NCBI GenBank assembly: GCA_003223995.1
Contig: QHYA01000196.1
Location: 1-14,445 of the forward strand
Reading direction: 5' to 3'
DNA: 14,445 bases
From: Acidobacteriota bacterium
GTDB lineage: Bacteria > Acidobacteriota > Polarisedimenticolia > QHYA01
The notes beneath the pieces are model-generated. The model was not told the DNA's origin, did no database searches, and worked only from the letters and a program-made list of their open reading frames with translations. Both the position numbers and the translations under genes were made by a program. Within the stretch, counting starts at the first letter, position 1; every line of letters begins with the position of its first letter. Positions 7,543 to 14,445 of the stretch are shown piece after piece.

Positions 7543-8627
7543 CCGGACGCCTTGTCGTTTGCTCGCTTCTCGCGGCCCTTCTCGCCCTCCCCATGCACGG
7601 CTGCAACGGCGGCTCCTCCGAAGAGGTCGAGACTTCCGACAAGGTCCCCGTAACGGTCCAGCCAGCGCGAAAAGGCTCCATCCGCTCCGTCGTCGCGGCG
7701 ACAGGGGTCGTGAAGCCCGCGCCCGGAGCGGAGCTTCTGGTCACAGCGCCGCAATCCGCCCGCATCCTCGAGCTTCCCAAGGCCGAAGGGGACCAGGTGC
7801 GCAAGGGAGACCTGCTTGCGCGCTTCGAGATCCCCGCGCTCGACGCGGAGGCGGCAGGCCGGCAGTCCGACCTGTCCCGCGCGGAAGCCCGGCTGGAGAA
7901 CGCCCGCGCCGCCGCCACGCGGATCGCGGGGCTGTTCGACCGCGGCATCGCTGCGCGAAAGGAGGTGGAGGAAGCCCGCCGTGAGCTGGCGGAAGCCGAG
8001 GCGGGAGTGTCGGAAGCGCAGAGCGGGCGTAAGGCCGCCGACCTGCTCGCCCGGCGGGAGACCGTGCGGGCCCTCTTCGATGGAATCGTCGCGGGGCGCT
8101 GGCACAATCCCGGCGATCTCGTCGAAGCCGGAAGCGGCGATCCGATCCTGCGGGTCATCGATCCGGCCAGATTGCAGGTCGAAGCCCTCGTGCCGCTGAA
8201 TGAGCTGTCGCGAGTCGCCGTCGGCAACCCCGCTCGCGTCCTTCCTCCCGGCTCCTATCCGCCTCAGCAGGCGGCGGTGCTGAGCCGGCCCGCCGCGGTT
8301 GATCCGTCCACGGCGGCCGCGGTCGTCCGCCTCTCGTTCTCGAATCCGACCCGCCTGCCGGCAGGCACGCCGGTCCAGGTCGAGATCCTCGCGGAGGAGC
8401 ACAGCGACGTGCTCTTGGTCCCCTCCGGCGCCATCGTGCGCGAGGGCTCCGACAGTTTCCTCTTCACGGTGGACGCCGAGGGACGGGCGCACCGGCGCAA
8501 GGTCAACGTCGGAATCACCTCCGGCGGCCAGGCCGAGATCCTCTCCGAGGTGAGCGCCGGCGAGCGGGTCATCGTCCGGGGCCAGGAGGGCCTTCCGGAC
8601 GGCGCCGCGGTCACCGTCAACCCATGA
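7539..8627 (+). CDS. RND efflux periplasmic adaptor (membrane fusion protein, HlyD/AcrA family)
   Basis: 362 residues, bridging the inner-membrane RND pump and the outer-membrane channel. The N-terminal signal (RLVVCSLLAALLALPMHGC) ends in a lipoprotein-like site with Cys22, although MHG is not an ideal lipobox. Domains in order: first half of the lipoyl/barrel-sandwich around VVAATGVVKPAPGAELLV and KAEGDQVRKGDLLARFE (residues 50-105); a coiled-coil hairpin rich in Ala/Glu/Arg (about 105-175); the second lipoyl half VRALFDGIVAGRWHNPGDLVEAG; a beta-barrel domain from LQVEALVPLNELSRV; and a membrane-proximal part with ILAEEHSDVLLVPSGAIV and AGERVIVRGQEGLPDGAAV. No His/Met-rich metal-binding stretch is seen. 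It overlaps the upstream gene by 4 nt and lies 19 nt before the pump gene, so the three are one operon. Confidence 0.92.
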   Translation: MTGRLVVCSLLAALLALPMHGCNGGSSEEVETSDKVPVTVQPARKGSIRSVVAATGVVKPAPGAELLVTAPQSARILELPKAEGDQVRKGDLLARFEIPALDAEAAGRQSDLSRAEARLENARAAATRIAGLFDRGIAARKEVEEARRELAEAEAGVSEAQSGRKAADLLARRETVRALFDGIVAGRWHNPGDLVEAGSGDPILRVIDPARLQVEALVPLNELSRVAVGNPARVLPPGSYPPQQAAVLSRPAAVDPSTAAAVVRLSFSNPTRLPAGTPVQVEILAEEHSDVLLVPSGAIVREGSDSFLFTVDAEGRAHRRKVNVGITSGGQAEILSEVSAGERVIVRGQEGLPDGAAVTVNP

Positions 8628-8646
8628 GGCCCTCCACTTTCGTCCC

Positions 8647-11600
8647 ATGAACCCCGCGAGCATCGCCGAGAGGCACGGCAGGGCGGTGCTGCTCGTCACC
8701 GCGCTTCTCGCCGGGACGGGCGCCCTCGCCCTCTTCTCGCTTCCGAGCGGGATCTATCCGCCGCTTCTGTTCCCCAGGATCCTCGTGATCGCACACAGCG
8801 GCACTGCTCCCGCACGGTCGATGATGCTGACCATCACCCGCCCCCTCGAGCAGGCCCTGATGGAAGTTCCCGGGATCCGGAGAGTGCGCTCGAGGACATT
8901 TCGCGGAGCGACGGAGATCTCGGCGCAATTCGATCCGGCGACGGACATGCCTGCGGCGTTCCAGCACGCGCAGAACCGCATCGCGGAGGCACGGGCGGGG
9001 CTTCCCGCGGACCTCGATCTGACCGTCGAGAGGCTGACGCCGGCCATCTTCCCGATCCTCAGCTTCAACCTCACGGGCGGACTGCCCACGGCGGACCTCC
9101 GGGACTACGCCTACTACGTGATCCGCCCCGCCCTGGCGCGCGTGCCAGGAGTCGGGCGGGTGGAGGTTCTGGCCAGCGATACGCGGGAGATCGAGGTCGT
9201 GACGGATCCGACCAGGTTGCTGGCGGCCGGCCTGACCATCCAGGACGTGAGCGACGCCCTGCGGGCCTCCAACGAGCTGGCTCCCGTGGGGCGGTATCCG
9301 GCCGAGGGCCAGCAGCACCTCGTGCTGGTCTCAGGCCTGTGGAGTTCCGCCGCCGAGATCTCGCAGACCCCTGTCGCGGTCCGCAAGGGCGCGACGCTCC
9401 GCGTGGCGGATGTCGCATCGGTCTTTCCCGGCGCGCCCGACCGGACGACGCTCGTGACGGGCAACGGCCAGGACGCCGCCGTCATCAGCGTCTCCCAGCA
9501 GGTCGGAGCGAACATCCAGCATGTGAAGGAAGGGGTCGATCGCGCCCTGAGGGGGGTCGGGGGTTCTCTTCCCTCGGGCTTGCGGATCACGAAGGTCTAT
9601 GACCTCGCGGAGTTCGTCGCGACCTCCGTGGCCAACGTCCGCGACGCGATCCTCGTCGGCGGCGCGCTGGCCGTCCTCGTGCTGGTCTTCTTCCTGCGGG
9701 ACTGGCGCATGACGCTCATCGCCTCGCTTACTCTTCCGCTCACCGTCCTGTCCACGTTTCTTTTCATGCTTCTGTTCGGCGAGTCGGTCAACCTGATGTC
9801 CATGGGAGGGCTGGCGGTCGCCATCGGGCTCGTGATCGACGACGCCGTCGTGGTCGTCGAGAACATTCACCGCCGCTTGCACCGCGGCGAAAGCGGAAAC
9901 GAGGTCGCCGAGGCGACGGGAGAGCTGGTGGCTCCTGTTGTCGGATCCACGCTGACGACGGTGGTCGTGCTCGCGCCGCTCGGTCTGCTGTCCGGTGTCG
10001 TGGGCCAGTTCTTCAAGGCTCTATCGCTCACGCTCTCGGTCGCCGTGCTGATCTCGCTCGCGCTCGCACTGACGCTGATCCCCCTGCTGGCGAGAGCGGC
10101 GTACAGCCGGCGGGGTGCAGAGAGCCGATCGCACTCCCATACGACGCGGCTCGATTCGTTCTACTCGCGAACGCTGCGGCGGGCGATGGCCCGCCCGCGA
10201 GCGGCGCTGGCCGCCGCAGTCGGGCTCGGACTTCTCGGCGCCCTGCTCTACTGGAAGATCCCGACCGGATTCCTGCCGCAGATGGACGAGGGCGGCTTCG
10301 TCATCGACTACCTCACTCCGCCTGGCAGCGCCCTGGAGGAGACGGACCGGTTGATCCGCAAGGCCGAGCAGATCATCGCAGCCACGCCCGAGGTTGCCTC
10401 ATTCTCCCGGCGGACCGGATCGGAGCTGGGCCTGTTCGCCACCCAGCAGAACAAGGGGGACATCCTCGTCCGGCTCAAGCCGCGCTCGGAGCGGTCGCGC
10501 TCCGCCGCTGCGATCATCGCGGAGCTGCGCTCGCGCCTGAGCGAAGCCGTTCCTGCCGTGGAGTGGGAGTTCGTTCAGCTCCTTCAGGACATGATCGGCG
10601 ATCTCGAAGGGGCGCCCACGCCGATCGAGGTGAAGATCTTCGGAGAGGACACGGAGGTCCTGGAGAAGGTGGCGGGGGAGGTCATGGCCGCGATGAAAGC
10701 CGTCTCGGGTGTGGTCGATCTCGTCGGCCTCCAACGCGGCAATCCGGAGACCATCTGGGAGGTCGACCCGATCGCTGCCGGGCGTCTCGGCCTGACCATC
10801 GAGCAGGTCTCGGAGCAGCTCTCGGGCGCCTGGCTCGGACAGGTCGCGACGAACCTGCGACTGCTCGACCGGAGCATCCCGGTCCGTGTGCGCTATCCCG
10901 ACACCGAGCGCTTCGATCCCTCACGCCTCGCTCAGACCTCCATTCGCGGCACCGACGGGAAGCTCGTCCCCGTCGGAGCGCTGGGCCGCATGAGCCTCTC
11001 GAACGGACAGAGCGTCCTGACGCGGGAGAACCTCCGGCAGATGGGGCTGCTGACGGCGCGTCTGGAAGGAAGGGACCTGGGCAGCGCGGTCGCCGAGATC
11101 AAGGCGCGCCTGAGCGATCTGCGCCTGCCTGTCGGGTATTCGATCGAGGTCGGCGGGCAGTACGAATCCCAGCGTCAGGCCTTCCGGGAGCTTCTGACCG
11201 TGCTCGGCGTCGCGGCCGCTCTCGTGTTTACGATCCTCGTCGTCCAGTTCCGTGCCTTCACCCCCGCACTGATCGTGCTCGCCGCCGCGCCTCTGTCGTT
11301 CGGAGGGGCCTTCCTGCTGCTCTGGGCCACCGGCACCGAGCTGAATGTCTCATCGGTCATGGGGCTGATCCTGCTGGTCGGGCTCATCGTCAAGAACGGC
11401 ATCGTCATGATCGACTACGCCCACCGCCTGCACTCCGGCGCGACTCCGGGGGGTGGCGGGACCAGCGGGAGCCCGGGGAGCGCCGTGCCGGCCGGAGACT
11501 CCGGTTCCGGTAGATCGAGCGGGATGTCTCTCCGCGACGCTCTCTTCTCCGCGGCCCGCGTGCGGCTGCGGCCGATCCTCATGACAACGCTCTGCACGCT

Positions 11601-11781
11601 CTTCGGCCTCTTCCCGCTCGCGCTGGGCCTCGGAGCGGGAGCGGAGCTGCAGAAGCCGCTCGCCCTCGCCGTGATCGGCGGGCTCGGCTTCTCGACCCTC
11701 GTCACCCTCTACGCCGTCCCGTCCGTCTATGCCATGCTGAGCAGCGGGCCCACGTCCGTCGAGCCCAGGCCCCCCAGGTAG
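8647..11781 (+). CDS. RND-family efflux pump, inner-membrane permease subunit
   Basis: 1044 residues, the usual length for AcrB/CzcA-type proton-driven pumps with 12 helices and two large periplasmic loops. The helix-4 signature GLVIDDAVVVVEN places the proton-relay aspartates at 398 and 399, and the helix-10 lysine is Lys916 in GLIVKNGIVMIDY. The Asp-Asp-Ala form favours the hydrophobe/amphiphile-efflux type; heavy-metal pumps usually carry Asp-Gly or Asp-Ala at this place. Other family blocks are LPSGIYPPLLFPRI, RPLEQALMEVPGIRRVRSR, IPTGFLPQMDEGGF and VRLRPILMTTLCTLFGLFPLAL. Odd: residues 930-959 (11434-11523) are a 30-residue Gly/Ser/Pro-rich insert in the cytoplasmic loop after helix 10, where AcrB has only a short turn. 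The start at ATG 8647 lacks a clear ribosome binding site and is probably read by coupling from the adaptor gene 19 nt upstream. Confidence 0.93.
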   Translation: MNPASIAERHGRAVLLVTALLAGTGALALFSLPSGIYPPLLFPRILVIAHSGTAPARSMMLTITRPLEQALMEVPGIRRVRSRTFRGATEISAQFDPATDMPAAFQHAQNRIAEARAGLPADLDLTVERLTPAIFPILSFNLTGGLPTADLRDYAYYVIRPALARVPGVGRVEVLASDTREIEVVTDPTRLLAAGLTIQDVSDALRASNELAPVGRYPAEGQQHLVLVSGLWSSAAEISQTPVAVRKGATLRVADVASVFPGAPDRTTLVTGNGQDAAVISVSQQVGANIQHVKEGVDRALRGVGGSLPSGLRITKVYDLAEFVATSVANVRDAILVGGALAVLVLVFFLRDWRMTLIASLTLPLTVLSTFLFMLLFGESVNLMSMGGLAVAIGLVIDDAVVVVENIHRRLHRGESGNEVAEATGELVAPVVGSTLTTVVVLAPLGLLSGVVGQFFKALSLTLSVAVLISLALALTLIPLLARAAYSRRGAESRSHSHTTRLDSFYSRTLRRAMARPRAALAAAVGLGLLGALLYWKIPTGFLPQMDEGGFVIDYLTPPGSALEETDRLIRKAEQIIAATPEVASFSRRTGSELGLFATQQNKGDILVRLKPRSERSRSAAAIIAELRSRLSEAVPAVEWEFVQLLQDMIGDLEGAPTPIEVKIFGEDTEVLEKVAGEVMAAMKAVSGVVDLVGLQRGNPETIWEVDPIAAGRLGLTIEQVSEQLSGAWLGQVATNLRLLDRSIPVRVRYPDTERFDPSRLAQTSIRGTDGKLVPVGALGRMSLSNGQSVLTRENLRQMGLLTARLEGRDLGSAVAEIKARLSDLRLPVGYSIEVGGQYESQRQAFRELLTVLGVAAALVFTILVVQFRAFTPALIVLAAAPLSFGGAFLLLWATGTELNVSSVMGLILLVGLIVKNGIVMIDYAHRLHSGATPGGGGTSGSPGSAVPAGDSGSGRSSGMSLRDALFSAARVRLRPILMTTLCTLFGLFPLALGLGAGAELQKPLALAVIGGLGFSTLVTLYAVPSVYAMLSSGPTSVEPRPPR

Positions 11782-11787
11782 AAGGGA

Positions 11788-11816
11788 TTGACCTTGCGGG
11801 CGGCCCGCAATAGGAT
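11788..11816 (+). promoter_or_regulatory. Sigma-70-type promoter with a palindrome filling the spacer
   Basis: TTGACC (11788-11793, 5 of 6 to the -35 consensus) and TAGGAT (11811-11816, 4 of 6 to the -10) are separated by exactly 17 nt. Those 17 nt are a perfect dyad, TTGCGGGC-G-GCCCGCAA (11794-11810). Transcription would begin about 11823, roughly 20 nt before the kelch ATG at 11842. A dyad in this place is where a repressor, or a MerR-type activator, would bind; no regulator gene is in the window. It could instead be a chance match. Confidence 0.5.
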
Positions 11817-11841
11817 CGCATCCAACCACTGGGTGGGGACC

Positions 11842-14445
11842 ATGCATCATCCAGGAATCATCCGGGGGCGTTCCCCAAGCGGCCATCCGCTGGTCCGCGT
11901 CGCGATGGCGCTCGGCTGCCTCCTCTCTGCGGCGACAGGGGCGAGCGGCCGGGAGCTGAGCTTCGGCGAGCGAGTCGCCGCACAGGAACGCATCGAGCGT
12001 ATCTTCTGGGCCCACAGGAGCTGGCCCGGGGAGAACCCTGCTCCTCGACCTCCGTTCGAGCAGGTCCTGCCGGAGGCTGTCCTGCGGGCCAGGGTCGAAG
12101 ACATCCTGAGAGAATCGAGGGCTCTCGAATCGCTGTGGGGCCGAGCCATCAGCGGGGAAGAGCTCCAGAACGAGATGAACCGGATGGCCCGCAGCACGCG
12201 GGATGCCGGCGTACTGCGCGAGCTGTTTGACGCGCTCGGGAAGGACCCCGCGAGGATCGCCGAGTGCCTCGCCAGGCCTCTTCTCGTGGATAGAGTCTTG
12301 CGAGAGCTGTACTCGAGCGATGCGAGATGGCACGGTCGCCTACGCGAGACCGCCACGGCCGAAAGGGCCCGCTACCGAAGTCCCGCCGACCTCCGTCGGA
12401 TGAGCGGGACCTATAGCGAAACGACGTTCGTCCGAGAGGACTCCGAACACGCGAAGAGGGTGGCAGCGGGAACCGCCTCCGTGCGCGTTCTTCCAAAGTC
12501 CGACTGGGAACTCGAACTCGGGCGGCTGGCCGCGATCTTCGACCGGAGCGAGCCACTGCTCCGGCATCACGAGGCTGCGGTCGCGGATGGGGCCGGTCCG
12601 GAGGGTACGAATGACCCCACGGGCTCGCTCCAGTTCCCGCTTCTGGAGCCAACTGCTGTCATCGAGGAAGAGAGCTCGCTGCGGGTCGTGATGGTCCTGG
12701 CCCGGGACGCCACCAGCCTGAAGATCGCCACGGTCGAGTGGCCCAAGCGCGACTTCGACTCCTGGTGGCAGCGGGCGGGGACCACCTTCCCCGTCCGGAT
12801 CTCGACGCCAGCCTACCCTTACACCTTGCCCGAGATCTCGGCGGATCCCTGCTCGCCCGACACCTGGGCGTCAACGAGATTCGATCTGCCCGACCCGCGG
12901 ATCGGCCACACCTCGGTCTGGACCGGAAGCGAGATGATCGTCTGGGGCGGCGGATCGGGGAGCACGTCCAATACCGGCGGAAGGTACGACCCTGCGACCG
13001 ACTCCTGGAGGACCACCTCCACCGTCGGTGCACCGTCCCCGAGGTCGTTCCACACCGCCGTCTGGACGGGCACCGAGATGATCGTCTGGGGAGGGAATCT
13101 TGAGCCGGACAGGACCGGCGGCCGCTATAACCCCGTAATTGACACTTGGATGCCCACCTCGACGGCGAATGCCCCTCCGAGCCGTCTCTATCACACGGCC
13201 GTCTGGACCGGAGCCGAAATGATCGTCTGGGGCGGGGACGCGGGAAATTATGGGAGCTACAGCACCAACACCGGCGGCCGTTACAACCCGCTCACAGACG
13301 CGTGGCTCCTCACCTCAACTTCTGGTGTCGCAGAGCGCTCCAGGCATACAGCCGTCTGGACCGGAGCCGAAATGATCGTCTGGGGTGGGCACGATGAGTC
13401 GACGGGCGCTTCTCTTGACAGCGGACAGCGGTACGATCCCTCCGCAGACAGTTGGTCCTCCGTGGCGACACGGGACGCCCCTTCCATGCGGCTCGACCAC
13501 ACAGCCGTCTGGACCGGCACCGAGATGATCGTCTGGGGAGGCCGCACGACCGAGGCCACAGGCCCGGCGCTCAACACGGGAGCTCGCTACGACCCCGCGA
13601 GAAACCGGTGGACGCCAACGACGCTGACGGGAACTCCCAAGGCCCGATTCCTCCATACGGCGGTCTGGAGCGGCAGCGAGATGATCGTCTGGGGAGGCGA
13701 GACGTTGACGGCTTCGCTCGGCACCGGGGCCCGTTACCGACCCGGCAAGAACGACTCCTGGCTGCCGGTCAGCAACCTTGGGGCGCCGCGGCTATCACAC
13801 GGCCGTCTGGACGGGTTCCGAGATGATCGTCTGGGGAGGCTGGACCGATGGGGACGCCGACCTCAATTCGGGAGGCCACTACGACCCCGCCTCGGACTCC
13901 TGGCGCGCCACATCGAGCACCGGCGCCCCGTCGGCTCGATCCGGCCACACGGCTGTTTGGACCGGGAGCGAGATGATCGTCTGGGGTGGGTCCGGTACGG
14001 CGGGGTTTCTCCAGTCCGGTGGGCTATACGACCCATTGAGCCAGGTCTGGTCGACAACCTCGACGGCCGGCGCGCCGACTGCCAGGGCCGGCCACACAGC
14101 CGTCTGGACGAGCCAGGAGATGATCGTTTGGGGAGGCAATGACGGCATCACAGCTCTGCGCACAGGGGGGCGCTACGACCCTAGCACCGACTCCTGGTTG
14201 CCAACACAAACGGTCGTAGTCTGTCCATGGGACAGGTCCTACCACACAGCTGTCTGGACGGGTTCCGAGATGATCGTATGGGGTGGCCGCGACCTGAACT
14301 ACCACTACTATAACGACGGCGGACGCTTTAGCCCGCTGAATGGCTGGACATGCGTGACAGCGAATGGACCTCCCTCCCCCCGGGATGGGCACACAGCCGT
14401 CTGGACGGGGCTCGACATGGTCGTATGGGGAGGCACATCAGGCTA
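11842..14445 (+). CDS. Secreted kelch-repeat beta-propeller protein with an N-terminal SurA/PpiC-like helical region; frameshifted, 3' end beyond the window
   Basis: Start ATG 11842 follows a GGTGGGG ribosome binding site and the promoter at 11788-11816; the frame is open further up to TTG 11788, but that codon coincides with the -35 box. Residues 1-35 are a signal peptide (core VAMALGCLLSAATGASG). Residues about 60-170 are helical; ISGEELQNEMNRMARSTRD, then VLRELFDALGKDPARIAECL and ARPLLVDRVLRELY, resemble the N-terminal part of SurA/PpiC-type foldases. No catalytic rotamase domain follows. From about residue 354 there are at least 11 kelch-like units with the core HTAVWTGxEMIVWGG and a GGRYDPxTDSW strand, spaced 47-52 codons. 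The first frame stops at 14142, but the repeat pattern leaves it between units 6 and 7 (about 13790) and continues without a stop in the +1 frame from 13793 to the window end. Eleven units exceed one propeller, so two are likely. Ligand or partner unknown. Confidence 0.82.
12904..14445 (+). repeat. Tandem kelch-coding DNA repeats (at least 11 units)
   Basis: A DNA core of about 45 nt recurs (a cacac-gcc-gtctgg block, a variable centre, then gagatgatcgtctgggg). Using the gtctgg block (gtttgg in unit 8) as landmark, units start at 12916, 13060, 13201, 13354, 13507, 13663, 13805, 13955, 14102, 14252 and 14399. Intervals are 144, 141, 153, 153, 156, 142, 150, 147, 150 and 147 nt. All are multiples of three except the 142-nt interval between units 6 and 7, which places the frame break there. 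Confidence 0.92.
13781..13795 (+). other. Frame break site between kelch units 6 and 7
   Basis: Other units have AP, five residues, then HT (for example APSPRSFHT, APPSRLYHT). Here the DNA runs gcg ccg cgg c tat cac, leaving only 7 nt where 15 are expected. This is consistent with an 8-nt deletion, or equivalently a net shift of +1. Everything downstream matches the kelch pattern in the new frame. Confidence 0.8.

Noticed and set aside
7491..8699. 402-codon minus-strand frame over the adaptor gene
   Set aside because: Antisense shadow of a well-supported adaptor; no recognisable domain and no ribosome binding site.
11788..11841. TTG 11788 as start of the kelch gene
   Set aside because: The codon is the first part of a -35 box and would put a promoter and dyad inside the coding region; ATG 11842 gives a normal signal peptide.
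11350..12333. 327-codon minus-strand frame across the pump/kelch junction
   Set aside because: It spans the end of one gene, a promoter and the start of another on the opposite strand; its composition is shadow-like.
12819..14163. Antisense frames with a repeated PPQTIISxPVQTAVW pattern
   Set aside because: The repeat is only the reverse complement of the kelch core, whose ACGGCCGT-like centre is partly palindromic; the sense frame explains it.
12904..14445. CRISPR-like regular repeats
   Set aside because: The repeats are 141-156 nt apart, coding in frame and kelch-like; spacing and content do not fit CRISPR.

Overview
This is a GC-rich stretch of 14.4 kb, apparently from a Gram-negative, non-model bacterium. 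Envelope architecture points that way: there is a complete tripartite outer-membrane/adaptor/RND pump, and several proteins carry signal peptides. The repeated HTAVWTGxEMIVWGG kelch signature, the large DUF5117/DUF4953-type zinc metalloprotease and the RND subfamily are all common in Acidobacteriota and related uncultured lineages. That placement is inferred from family knowledge, not from a marker gene. No rRNA, tRNA, CRISPR array, integrase or insertion sequence was seen.

Layout. Positions 1-594 (+) are the 3' part of a HExxH peptidase (peptidase MA-like). It converges with a large metzincin-like secreted metalloprotease on the minus strand (653-3306), whose gene has a one-base frame break just after the signal peptide. 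A divergent spacer (3307-3473) separates that gene from a rightward series: a YncE-like beta-propeller (3474-4676); a structured 198-nt leader; a CPA-type cation/proton antiporter (4875-6137); a TolC-family outer-membrane factor (6208-7542); a periplasmic adaptor (7539-8627); an RND pump (8647-11781); and a secreted kelch-repeat protein (11842 to the window end). The kelch gene has a frame break near 13790 and runs off the window.

How the genes work together. The outer-membrane factor, adaptor and pump form one tightly packed operon (ATGA overlap, then a 19-nt gap) and should build a single trans-envelope efflux machine of unknown substrate. The antiporter precedes it and may be co-transcribed, although its long folded leader suggests its own control. 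The kelch gene appears to have its own promoter, TTGACC-17-TAGGAT, whose spacer is exactly a 17-nt perfect dyad. The remaining genes are secreted or envelope proteins (two metallopeptidases, one YncE-like propeller, one kelch propeller) without a demonstrable shared pathway.

Most interesting non-coding signals: (i) the long imperfect palindrome (4722-4817) followed by a hairpin (4837-4869) that buries the antiporter Shine-Dalgarno, a candidate cis-regulatory RNA; (ii) the palindromic-spacer promoter at 11788-11816; (iii) two frame breaks in genes for secreted proteins, which may be assembly errors or real inactivating or switching mutations. No gene here defines an obviously new defence or mobile system.
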